Of a stretch of DNA of 64,000 bases, positions 1-8,572 are shown piece by piece. The stretch lies in NCBI RefSeq assembly GCF_026262505.1, contig NC_067205.1, positions 26,924,556-26,988,555 on the forward strand, written 5' to 3'. The number at the start of each line of letters is the position of its first letter. Position 1 is the stretch's first letter. The position numbers and the translations under genes were made by a program. Origin of the DNA: Trichomonas vaginalis G3 (Eukaryota > Parabasalia > Trichomonadida > Trichomonadidae). The notes under the pieces were generated by a model. That model did not search any database. It saw only the letters and a program-made list of their open reading frames with translations, and was not told where the DNA came from.

Positions 1-1
1 C

Positions 2-331
2 CTAATTGAAATTAACGACTGCGTAAAAGACTACTTGCGCAAGGTCATGAAGCCCAAGGTCAAGTTCACCAGTATTTCTGGAAGGTCTACACTTCAGCTC
101 GAGACTTCGACTGGAATTCCAATTGAGGTACCAGACGGGACAGCCTACGACGACATAAAGCAAGCAAAGAAGGAAGCCATTATAAAGTTCTTTGCCAAGC
201 GTCCTTGGATACTACTTCCAAACAGAGAGAGTCCAATTCCACGAATTATACAAATTCTCAGAGCACTGTTCCACTTCTCTGGTCAACCATTCTACATAAC
301 CTGTGAAGGCGACATCCAACCAGTTCAGTAA
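2..331 (+). CDS. 3' end of an unrecognised gene, cut by window start
   Basis: The frame is open from the first bases to a TAA at 329-331, giving 109 residues of a longer protein. No family was recognised. The visible part is mixed alpha/beta with a basic N-terminal stretch and no obvious membrane segment or metal-binding cluster. Its codons are somewhat richer in G/C than those of the Maverick genes that follow. It could be the last gene of a host unit or another M1 gene; adjacency to M1 genes without any terminal repeat between them slightly favours M1. Confidence 0.5.
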   Translation, partial: LIEINDCVKDYLRKVMKPKVKFTSISGRSTLQLETSTGIPIEVPDGTAYDDIKQAKKEAIIKFFAKRPWILLPNRESPIPRIIQILRALFHFSGQPFYITCEGDIQPVQ

Positions 332-440
332 ACCTTAACGTTTAGAGTAAAAACATTTTTTTATGTTTTTTTTGTGAAAGTGTCAAAAATAAATTGTTTC
401 ATGAGTTTTCTACGATGTTAGAAAAGTGGTAGAAAACGTG

Positions 441-448
441 TAGATCTA
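441..448. promoter_or_regulatory. AGATCT-centred palindrome between genes of M1
   Basis: TAGATCTA lies in the 200-bp spacer between the partial gene at 2-331 and the converging structural gene. It is flanked by GGTAGAAAA-type repeats. The M3 element carries longer palindromes with the same AGATCT core (33235, 42231, 43329, 53774), likewise beside short pyrimidine-rich repeats. A role as operator or other protein-binding site is inferred only from this recurrence. Confidence 0.3.
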
Positions 449-531
449 ACATGCTAACATAAACATTATTTTTTCAATACTTTTTCAGCACTTTTCCGTA
501 GTTATATATGAAAGACAATTCGAGATAAAAG

Positions 532-1333
532 TCATAGTACAATGGAATAATATGTGCACACCATTTGTTGTGAACCAAACTTGAAAGTCAGAGAAACTGT
601 TACTAGAGGTGGTTCGTAGAATTTAGAAGCAAAGTCATAAAGGTCCTTACCAATACATAGAAAACTATTGTTGCTTGAACTGAAACTTGCATGACACATA
701 ACATTTTGAGGGTCAAACACGTTTCTATAAACTGTCAAATCTGCTGGTGGAAGTATAAATTTAAATGGACCATCTGGTGGTAATGGTTCGTTCTGGTTTA
801 GTAACCGAAGAAATTGTGCCCAAGAACGTTTGTCTACTTTCCAAAATAAAAAACTCTGTATCTCTTGGAGGGTTAATTTCAATCTTTTGAAATGAAACGG
901 TGGAGTTCATCTTGTCATATTCTAGTTTCAGATAGTATGTTCCATTTAGTAAAGAGTCGTATTTTTCTTGAAATTCCCAATAATATTTGTTCATTTGAGT
1001 TTGAAAGTCATTTAGAGTTTTCTCAAGACTTTCGTCTGAACGAACTGTAAAGATTCTCATTTCGTCAAATTTGTCTATTAGACCATCAGAACCTTTATAC
1101 TGCCCATGAAAATATACTGCGAACATAAATGCGTTAGTTCTATTTGAAAACAAAACTCTTCTAAATGCTATTGCTTTGCATCTGAAGACTTTGAAGCCAA
1201 CGAATTGGATAGTCAAACCTGTATGCTCGGGATGAAATTTCTTCATCTGAAATAGTCCTACCAGCATTTGTAAAGATATAGTCTAACGGTTTTGTATCTG
1301 CTACTTTTGTTCTTTGTTTTCAACCTGAAGCAT
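532..1333 (-). pseudogene. M1 structural-type protein, copy 1, frameshifted
   Basis: The gene starts at ATG 1333 and can be followed through at least three frames to a stop at 532. It is paralogous to the gene at 5701-6549. Both contain a TKPLD motif near the N-terminus, then YRFDYP, and a C-terminal block FDP-x(5)-HASFS followed by NSFLC and YEPP. The first break follows codon 5 in an A run; the last lies in the 761-882 overlap. The family is unknown to me. Its length (about 260 aa), beta-rich look and Maverick context suggest a minor capsid or penton-like role, which is inference only. Confidence 0.55.
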
Positions 1334-1356
1334 TTAATATATGTAAAATAATTGTT

Positions 1357-1930
1357 TTAAAATGGTATGCCATATAGCTTCTTGAATTTGTTAAGAAGTA
1401 TTTGAACGTATTTTCCATCTGTATCTCTAGTGTTTACATAAGCATAGCCCGCCTTAGTAAAATATACTTGTAATTTCCTATAGTTTACGCCGGTAAAAAG
1501 TAGAAAGAGTCTTGTTCTTCGCTATAGTAGTAAAACTCAAACGTATGCTTGCCATAGTCTGTAATTTCAATTGTTTCATCTTCTAGTTCGTCGACAAATT
1601 CGAATACAATATCTCCAAATTTGCCTTTGTTCTTATTGTTTTCAGAACGAGTGACCCAACGTAAGTTTTCAAGTCTATTGTCGTTTCTTATATGGTTTAT
1701 ATGGTCTACAAAAGGTAAATTGTTAGGATTCAGTATAAAATGAGTGCAATGACAACATGTTTAAGATAGTGTTTTCCACCCATCTTCATAATAGCATATC
1801 CGTCATTTCGCTTCCCATCGCTTAAAACTCTTTTTGTCTTTTTGTTTCTGACTTCAAATGACTCACAACAGTGAATTTCATATTTCTCATCTAACAAACA
1901 AGTTTCCTTCAACTTGAGGTTCACTAACAT
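1357..1930 (-). pseudogene. NUMOD4/HNH homing-endonuclease-like gene, frameshifted
   Basis: Starting at ATG 1930, an N-terminal NUMOD4-like segment (YEIHCCESFEVRNKKT...GY) leads into an HNH core readable after a frameshift near 1730: VDHINHIRNDNRLENLRW, the standard DHI-N-x(3)-DNRLENLRW motif of HNH endonucleases of the NUMOD4 class. A second shift near 1495 precedes the last 45 residues. Such enzymes cut DNA and often spread as selfish genes in phages and large DNA viruses. It overlaps the stop of the next upstream gene by seven bases. It should be inactive as sequenced. Confidence 0.7.
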
Positions 1931-2141
1931 TCGAAAGGCATGTCCATAAGACGTTCTTCTTCTAACCTCTCTAGTCTGTTTGGATAATTTGCACGTGCTG
2001 TTTCCAAATCCATTTCGTAGCGAAGACCAGCCAGTTTGTCATAGACTTTTTAGGGTCTTCCCTTCCTATATTTAAAATTCTTCGAACTCTCCAACCATAT
2101 CTTTGCAACTCTGCTTTTATTCTAGCAGACTTTCTATCCAT
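1924..2141 (-). pseudogene. small charged protein, one frameshift, unknown role
   Basis: A reading frame of about 72 codons starts at ATG 2141. After the GREDPK codons it needs a one-base shift at an A run to continue as KVYDKLAGLRYEMDLE to a TAG at 1924-1926. The product would be rich in Arg, Glu and Leu, with a helical, coiled-coil-like C-terminal half. Its stop overlaps the start of the HNH gene (ATGTTAG). I recognise no family. Confidence 0.4.
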
Positions 2142-2185
2142 CTATATGGGGGCATTTTTATAAAAATAAAAAAATATTTTTTTCT

Positions 2186-2764
2186 TTACTTTACATAACC
2201 GCCTGCTGCCATAAGTCTTTGACGCCAACCCATACCAGCTAATGAAGGTTGACTTGGTTTAGTTTCCAAACTAAACTTTTGGTTTGTTTATCTTCAGTTT
2301 TTGGTTTTTCTTCTTCTATCGGTTTTTCGTCACTTTTCGGTTTCTCTGACTTTACTTCACTTGCAGGAACAGTTGTGTCGTCAACATCTTCATAAATATC
2401 ATATGCCATTTGTTTTTGTTTTCCTTTCAACTTTTTTGTTGTTTGTAAAGTTTAGAATATTTCGACTCTAAGTCAATGAGATGTTCTATAATGAACTGTT
2501 GGTCAGTGAAGTAAAACTTTTCCATCTGTTGTCTCGAAAGCTCCTTCAGACTTCAATATTTTATTTGTGAGAGTCTGTTCTTTTTGAGATACTAGCCGTT
2601 CCATTTTATGAAAAGTGACTTTGTAGTTAGGTTTGTATTTCCAGACCTGGCACTTTCTATTATTGAATTTTTCTCTTCATCTGTAAGTTCTTTGACAGGT
2701 TTTGACAATGGTTCTGAACTTTTTGTTTGTGTGTCAAATCTACCGTTTCAACTTCTTCGGTCAT
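2186..2764 (-). pseudogene. Lys/Glu/Gln-rich M1 protein with several frameshifts
   Basis: From ATG 2764 (MTEEVETVDL) a chain of frames leads to the TAA at 2186-2188. It includes SEPLSKPVKELTDEEKNSII, a coiled-coil-like QQ/EK region, an acidic EKPKSDEKPIEEEKPK linker and a Gly/Met-rich tail (MGWRQRLMAAGGYV). At least four shifts are needed, two of them at A runs. Low complexity and a charged linker would suit a scaffolding or core protein in the capsid gene neighbourhood, but no homologue is recognised. Confidence 0.4.
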
Positions 2765-2783
2765 TTCATCTCAGTAAAAAATT

Positions 2784-3345
2784 TTAGTTTGGTTTGTTTT
2801 TCAACTGGTTGTTGTTTTTTTTAAGTCGGTCTAAAACTTCCTGAGGTATAGGAAGAACTTGACAAACACGTGGTGTAACTGCTGGAAGTCGACAAATCCA
2901 TCTTGAACCCATTTGTCTCAATGCTTGTATTGTTCATTTCTCCAGTAAAAACTTTACATTCCCCACGTTTGAGGCGTTGAGGTTGGTTATTGTTTACCCA
3001 CTGTTGTGCATGTTATATCCTCTGTTAAAGAATCTTTCACCTTGTCCATATAGTGTCCTGCTTGGTTATAGTAGTCATTTGCTTTGTTATAATAGTTTCC
3101 TGCTTGTCTTCCTACATTGTCCATCCATCCTTGAACTTTTCCTCTTGTTTCAGGATTTGGAATAAGATTGTTGCATCTCGTGCTACATCCCAACCTTCTT
3201 ACATTGTATAATAGGTTGTCTTTCTCTTAAGTATACCTAATGTACTCAAAATCTTCCTTCCAACTCCAAATACACCTCTGGCTATTGTTCCCACTGCGGG
3301 CAAAAATCTGGATGCAACTCCTGCTAATGCGCCAAATAAACCCAT
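2784..3345 (-). pseudogene. M1 protein with hydrophobic N-terminus, frameshifted
   Basis: The frame opens at ATG 3345 with MGLFGALAGVASRFLPAVG, a Gly/Ala-rich hydrophobic or amphipathic helix. It continues through three to four shifts into a Tyr/Asn-rich repeat-like stretch (NYYNKANDYYNQAGHYMDKV) and an Arg/Pro-rich end. Small proteins with such N-termini recur in all three elements here (6554, 33283, 58345, 58585) and may be capsid-interior, membrane-interacting proteins comparable in role to adenovirus pVI. That comparison is inference. Confidence 0.4.
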
Positions 3346-3362
3346 TTCTTATGGGTTAAAAA

Positions 3363-4307
3363 ATGACGAATCCAAACAAGGACCCCTATGTTTCTAAAGC
3401 GACAAAGAAAGCACTCATGGTAAAAATCTTTAGTTCAACACCAAATGCTTGGTTTATGGATATCTTGGAAAACATTCCGAGAGTTAGAACAGATGGACCA
3501 CCATACTGGCTAATATTTGTCGGTCAAAACACAAGATACTGTGAAGCCATACCATTATGGTCCAAAAATATTTTAGATGTGAAAACTGCTTTGACAATAT
3601 TCGTTGACAAATACCATCCAACAAAACTGACATCTGACTGTGAAAGTTCTTTCAAATCAGATGATGTAAAAAACTATCTGCGTTCAAAAATGAAACCAAT
3701 ATTTCATTGTCGACCAAAACCATTCTGCTCTTGGTGTCATTGACGGTTGTATAAAAATTTAAGAGACTTAAACCAACCACAATTGGTGAAGCAAATGAAA
3801 TGTCATATGACGACAATATAGACACTTCTCCATGGCAAAGATGAGACAAGTTTTAAAATATTTACAATAGCCGTAAACAAAAAGGTTGGGAAACCACTCC
3901 CCGAAGAAATGAAAAACAACCCTGACTTAGAGAAAGACTATATATTTAATAATTTAGTCAAAAGAGACAAACAAAAAGAATGGGCTTCAAACTTCAGAAA
4001 GGTGACAAAGTAAAATAGAAATACCTAAACGCGACCCATATGAAAATACTATTGACTATGACAACAATGGGAACCCGACAGGTACTCACATTCGTGTTCG
4101 TAAAAATAGAAAAAGTATACAAGAGAATATTATGAAGTTTTAGGCAAACATGCAAAATGTACACACTGCAAGCAGAAGATAAAACTACTATTGTCAGACC
4201 TCGTTTCAAACTTGTCAAAGTTCAAGTGTATACTTTCAAAGACAGTTCCTAACAAATATAAGACAACTCCTGACGAATATGCTAAAGAAGTTGAAAATGA
4301 CGACTAA
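3363..4307 (+). pseudogene. M1 retroviral-type (c-)integrase, frameshifted
   Basis: The rve-type core is visible. The first acidic residue lies in NAWFMDILE, the second in KLTSDCESSF about 60 residues later, and the third acidic position in VIDGCIKNLRDLNQ after a frameshift near 3720. The aligned M3 integrase gives INRFIRTLRDLNQ here. A C-terminal domain with KGDKVKIEIPKRD follows. Maverick integrases insert element DNA with 5-6 bp duplications. The N-terminal zinc-finger-like part seen in M3 is missing or shortened. At least three shifts occur. Its TAA overlaps the TAG of the converging fibre gene at 4304-4307. Confidence 0.75.
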
Positions 4308-5682
4308 GCATTTCTATACCATGCGTAAACTGTTATGTAAGGTGCATGTATTCTTTACTTTGTCCCGTTGTTTGCGTATATCCTGAAACGCGATGTGTAT
4401 GGTTTCCTCCTCCCTCAGTGTTACTCCAGTAACAATTTATAGCAAACTTAACGTTGTCTTTAACATCATATCCTTTACCTTTTGTCATTGCTGACCAATC
4501 CCAATATCTATGCTTATGCCAACCTGCTTGAGATGTACTTAAATCTATGTATGACTGTGTGCAGGTAAATTTTCACCTGAAATCGTTTTACTTCCACCTG
4601 TTTCCTTTGAGAGTTTGCACAATACAAAAACCTGTCGACTATTTGAGTCCAAGTTCCAAAACCAAGTACTACTTCTGGTCTGGTAGAGTTCATTGACGTA
4701 TAAATAGAGCCTGTAGATATAATGTTTGAAGTATTTCAGTCTTTAATGTTTGAAGCTCTGTTTTGTCAGCCTTTTTATCTAACATTGCTGGTAGTTCATA
4801 TGCTTCAAAGTTTCTGGCATGATCTTCGATATTCCTGCAACTGTTATCTAAACTGTTTAGTGTATCTTTTACGCTTGTACTCGATTCTCTAAAGGTGCAC
4901 TTGAACCAAGGTCAAAGTTCAGTATTATGTCGTCTGCTCTAACAGTTGTAAAACTTGTATGTGTATGGTTCTTATTTGCTTTCTTCTCTAACTCATCGTT
5001 AACATAAGTTTTATCTGCTTTAAGGTCTAAACATCCTGAAACCCATCCTGTATCAGCTTTAGTTTTTAAAATCTTCGATGTCCATTCATGATACCATTCA
5101 GCCCTTTCTATAATTTCTTTATCTTTTTCATCCACATATTCCTTATCTGCTTTCTTCTCTAACTTACTAGCCACATATTCCTTATCCGCTTTCTTTTCAA
5201 GGCTAACGTTTAAGTCTGTTATTTCAGATATAGAATGTATATGAGTCTTTTTAGAATATTCGTTTTCAGCTCTTGTCACTTCACTTGACATTTTATTGTC
5301 AACATATGTTTTGTCTGCTAGTTCAGGATGAGTATTCTTTTGTTGCATAAGCATTGTTAGCTCTTTCTTCTTCTTTTGCTATTGCATCGTCTACATATTC
5401 TTTGTCAGCTTTGTTGTCAACATCTGCTTTCAAAAGAAGTTCATTTATAGGTTTCTCGTTTAAAGTTCCTTTTGTTGGATTTATACAGACAGTATTGTTC
5501 TTCTTGTCTTGAAATAGAAACTCATCTGTTAAAGGGTTTAATGTCAGTTTTAAGTTTCCTTCTTTCAATGACTCAGATATCTTAGAATAGTTTGAAAAGT
5601 TTGTTGTGTTCTTATTTAGAGCTTGCATAATGAGTTGTCGGTTGTGTTGTATTTCTCTTATGGAAGCAATATCTTTCGACAT
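4304..5682 (-). pseudogene. M1 phage-type tail fibre, frameshifted
   Basis: From ATG 5682 the protein shows phage tail-fibre shaft repeats of the KADKEYVD / KTYVD / KNHTHTSFTTVRADDI type. After several shifts it ends in a tail-collar tip recognisable as VLGFGTW, SNTEGGGNHTHR and a final VYAWYRN. The segment around 4900 (RADDIILNFDLGSSAPLEN) is nearly identical to the M3 fibre. A phage protein with this build binds receptors; here it would be a virion-surface fibre. Breaks near 5340, 4890, 4740 and 4560 make it non-functional as sequenced. Confidence 0.75.
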
Positions 5683-5700
5683 TTTTATTCTAGATAAAAT
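5683..5700. promoter_or_regulatory. bidirectional promoter candidate, M1
   Basis: The fibre start (ATG 5682, minus) and the structural gene start (ATG 5701, plus) are separated by only 18 bp. With the flanking codon bases the spacer reads ATTTTTATTCTAGATAAAAT, an imperfect palindrome centred on CTAG that presents an AT-rich T4-6 box to each strand. The same arrangement occurs in M2 (31780-31799) and M3 (34914-34929, 37848-37864). Confidence 0.5.
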
Positions 5701-6549
5701 ATGCTTTCAATAGAAAAAAGAAAATTCAAGAGTTGCTACAACTAAACCATTAGATGAACTTTTTACTAATGTCGGTCAAAAGTTTGAGACAGAGACCGTA
5801 AAGCATGAAGGCTATCGTTTTGACTACCCATTAAGATGGTTAAGAGACCCATCTGTCACAAAAGCTATTGGCTTTCGTAGAATGAAGTTCATTTCAGAAG
5901 CCATACATGGTTTCCCATTTACGGTCGGTTTTGAAGTTCGATACTATAACAAAGAAAAACGTACGTATGAGAAATTTGAACAGGGAAAACCTTTACAAGT
6001 TAGTTTGCTTGTAAACTTAGAAACAACTCTTCAAGCTTTTCAAGAAAAAATAAACGATATCTATATCGAATATGCAAACCAGTATAACATTGACGAAGGA
6101 GAATACCATCTCGATATATTTATGACAGGAAAAATGCAACTGTTAAAATCAATAAAATAGAAGACCTTGGAGAAAACGTTTATATTTCTACAAAATATAA
6201 CAACTTGGCATGGTATAGATTTATGAGGATGTTAAATCAGCCTGCAGCATATCCAGTACACCCAGACTTTTATGAAGTCGAAAACCCTAATGGAACATAT
6301 GAAATATTTTCGACCCAGCTGCTATTATTGTTCATGCTTCATTTTCTGGTGCGCAAAACTCTTTCTTATGCTTGGCAAATGACTTTTACGAAAAACCTAC
6401 AAAGTTATACGAACCACCAAGTGGAAGTATTTCAGACTTTCAAGTATGGTTTACTACAGATGGAAGAAAAAAGAATAATTCCATTATACCATGCGTTTTA
6501 CTTAGAACTTAGTTTCATATACAACTACTATCGAACGGTAAAAATATAA
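5701..6549 (+). pseudogene. M1 structural-type protein, copy 2, frameshifted
   Basis: This is the paralogue of 532-1333, with TKPLDELFTNVGQ, then YRFDYPLRW, then a long open segment (5882-6160) and, after two further shifts, FDPAAIIVHASFS, NSFLCLANDFYE and YEPPSGSI. The first break is just after the start, in an A run, at nearly the same codon as in the other copy. Beta-rich segments and location among capsid-type genes suggest a virion protein; the exact role is unknown. Confidence 0.55.
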
Positions 6550-6553
6550 TTTT

Positions 6554-6796
6554 TTAATACGGTTGAGGTGTTGGATTTGGTTGCCAACTAGACTGTGGTG
6601 CAGGTTCAGGCTGTTGTATAACAGGAGCTTGTTCTTCTGGTTCAGGGTCTTTAGGTATAATACCAACAAACTGACCTACCCTTTTACCAATATTTTTGAC
6701 ACCGTTCCAAATTCCTCTTCCTACGGTTTTTATTCCATTCCATATACCTCTTCCAACTCTTCTGAAGAAGTTTCCAATACTACTGAAGAAACCCAT
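6554..6796 (-). CDS. small amphipathic, Pro/Gln-tailed M1 protein
   Basis: An intact 80-codon gene. Residues 1-45 are a strongly amphipathic, Arg/Lys/Trp/Phe-rich stretch with an internal repeat (RGIWNGIKTV / RGIWNGVKNI). Residues 50-80 are a Pro/Gln/Glu-rich tail. The architecture resembles membrane-active internal capsid proteins, and the M2 proteins at 58345 and 58585 look like the same class. An ATTTTTA box lies 15-20 bp upstream of the ATG. No frameshift, unlike most M1 genes. Confidence 0.6.
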   Translation of the reverse strand: MGFFSSIGNFFRRVGRGIWNGIKTVGRGIWNGVKNIGKRVGQFVGIIPKDPEPEEQAPVIQQPEPAPQSSWQPNPTPQPY

Positions 6797-6814
6797 TTTA
6801 CTATATGTAAAAAT

Positions 6815-7177
6815 CTAATGTCCGCCTAGTCTCTTACGTTTCCTGTTGAGTTCCATAGCATTCTTTAACTGGAGCTCATACATTCTGTTTCTCCTCTGGT
6901 AGAAAACATATTCTGGGTCAACTCCTGTGTTCGCGTCATCTGCATAAAGTTGTTTATATCCCACTTCAGGGTTTGTATAAAACTCTTTCCATCTCATATT
7001 TGCATACCATGGTGGCAAACCTAACGCAGCGTCATTTGACATGGCAGTTTGCATTTGTACATCTGTTGGCACTTGACCATAGTTTGCCATTGCAGTTTGT
7101 ATTCTAACTTCATTTGGAATATTCTCTGGGTTTGGTTGTCCAGGTTGCTGTGCATTCGCTAAGTTCTGTGCGTCCAT
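6815..7177 (-). CDS. Asn/Gln-rich protein with basic tail, M1
   Basis: An intact 120-codon gene starting at ATG 7177, with GATATTTTTATC 10-20 bp upstream. The N-terminal half is Asn/Gln/Pro-rich and contains a doubled motif (RIQTAMAN and QMQTAMSN, about 19 residues apart). The middle has aromatic residues (PPWYANMRWKEFY). The end is basic (NRKRKRLGGH), which could bind nucleic acid. It sits between two other small genes transcribed the same way. I recognise no family; a core or DNA-condensing capsid protein is possible. Confidence 0.55.
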   Translation of the reverse strand: MDAQNLANAQQPGQPNPENIPNEVRIQTAMANYGQVPTDVQMQTAMSNDAALGLPPWYANMRWKEFYTNPEVGYKQLYADDANTGVDPEYVFYQRRNRMYELQLKNAMELNRKRKRLGGH

Positions 7178-7200
7178 TTAATATTAGATAAAAATATCTC

Positions 7201-7332
7201 TTACGAGTACATATGCTGAACATTTGCAGGCATTGGTTCATCTTCATATTCTCTGTACTTTTCTGCCACGTCAAATAAATAAATGACACAATGGAAAAAA
7301 CCTAAAACAAGTAGTCCTATTTCAAACCACAT
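7201..7332 (-). CDS. 43-aa single-pass membrane protein, M1
   Basis: This short gene starts at ATG 7332, overlapping by 16 bases the end of the methyltransferase frame. Residues 2-21 (WFEIGLLVLGFFHCVIYLF) form one clear transmembrane segment, followed by an acidic, Tyr/Met-containing tail. Stop TAA at 7201. The compact overlap and lack of disruption support it as a real gene. The role is unknown. Confidence 0.5.
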   Translation of the reverse strand: MWFEIGLLVLGFFHCVIYLFDVAEKYREYEDEPMPANVQHMYS

Positions 7333-8134
7333 TTACTTACTAATAAAATTTCTTTGTTATGACACTTTCTCCGGTTTATAGGACCTCTCTCATATTCTAT
7401 CTTGTCATATCTAAACTCATAGTCATGTATGTCCTCTAACCATCTCATAACGGTTTCCAAACCACTTTTATCGGATGTAAAGTAAAAGCATGGATGGTTA
7501 TGTAAAACGTCTAAAGTTTCTAAAGAGTCTCTCAAAGTCCAGTCTACTTGGTATTGAAATCCCATGTGTTATAGAACGGCGGGTCCACTATAAAGAAAAC
7601 ATTTTCCTTGTCTTTATATTTTTCATACAACTCTGTCCAATGACATCTCACAAACTCTATACCCTCAATATATTTTTCTATGTCCTCTTTGAAAACATTT
7701 GTATAGTTAAGATATAAAACTTTTGACATAAGTGTTTCAATGTCATGAACTCTTATAGAACCACTATATAATAGTCTAGCAGATATACTATCCCAGTCTA
7801 TATATTCTGCTTTTTTCAAAACCTCTCTCACAATATTTTTGTTATCTAATGGTATACGTTCCATCTTACCTATAGGTATCTTTTCTTTTAACTCTTTCAA
7901 TATATTGTTTGTATCTGGTATATGTTTGAGACGGTCCATATAGTTGTCGAAGTCATTGCATATAATCTTTGAGTCTGGGAATATTGTATGACATAAATGG
8001 GATATATAGAAACTTCCACCGAACAAATCTACAAATGTTAGACCATTCGGTAGTTTCTTAAGTTCTCTCAATATAATATCTTTACATCTACTCTTATTTC
8101 CAAAGAACGGTAACGGTGGTTTTGTAAAATTCAT
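7317..8134 (-). pseudogene. D12-class adenine-N6 DNA methyltransferase, one frameshift
   Basis: From ATG 8134 the protein shows the Dam/D12 signature: KPPLPFFGNKSRCKDIIL near residue 5, the AdoMet-binding FVDLFGGSF about residue 35, and the catalytic VDPPFYNT about residue 185 (a DPPF variant of DPPY). One single-base shift right after the DPPF motif breaks the frame; the rest continues from about 7565 to 7317. Family enzymes methylate adenine N6 in DNA. In a mobile element this could protect, mark or silence DNA. A Maverick-type promoter box (ATTTTTATTATTATATATAA) directly precedes the ATG. The catalytic part is open, but the C-terminal region is out of frame. Confidence 0.8.
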
Positions 8135-8390
8135 TTATATATAATAATAAAAATGTTTTTACCTGAAAAGTGACAGAAAAGTGACAAAGCATGAAAACAT
8201 ATATAATTTGTGAAAAGTGAAACAAAAAGTGACATTTTTAAAAGTGACATCATTAATATGATGTAAATAACAACGGTTTTGGTTTTGTCACCGGCTGGTC
8301 GGCTGGGGTTCGGTCCTCCTCTTGGGTCTTGGGCAAAATTTCTTAGGGCTAGAAGGGGCGCAGCCCCTGGAAGCCCCTCATACCTGACCT
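8135..8390. repeat. right terminal region of M1 with GC hairpin
   Basis: No gene is visible. After the methyltransferase promoter there are several AAAGTGACA-type repeats (8170-8250), then an unusually GC-rich stretch (8280-8380). That stretch holds the perfect hairpin AGGGGC-GCA-GCCCCT at 8354-8368 and a second AGCCCCT copy at 8372. Its end at 8390 fits a Maverick terminus (AG...CT). The partner inverted repeat would lie upstream of the window. Confidence 0.4.
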
Positions 8391-8572
8391 AATTTCGTAA
8401 AATTTAATGGAAATAATTTTGAAGTGAGAAAGATTTTTAAAATTTCCGTTGTGAAATTAAATTGATTTCCTGAGTTCATCTCAGTGATATTTTACAATAT
8501 TTTCCGTATTATTCAGATTAATCAACCCTCAGAAATGCGTATTGAGCAATATAAATCACACAGCAACACATT

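Larger units (their letters stand above)
1..8390. mobile_element. M1: decayed Maverick/Polinton, left part outside window
   Basis: This block carries a Maverick gene set: retroviral-type integrase (3363-4307), phage-like tail fibre (4304-5682), paired structural genes (532-1333 and 5701-6549), small amphipathic and basic proteins (6554-7177) and a DNA methyltransferase (7317-8134). Almost every long gene has frameshifts, so the copy looks inactive. I place the right end at 8390 because the sequence ends in CT, and read inward it begins AGGTCAGGTATGAGG, matching the AG start of M2 and M3. The left terminus and the target duplication are outside the window, so the right border is tentative (TSD candidate AATTTC at 8391-8396). 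Confidence 0.75.

Noticed and set aside
5359-5440. Possible separate small gene between the two fibre frames of M1
   Set aside because: The KADKEYVD shaft repeats continue across the frame change, so this is one frameshifted gene.
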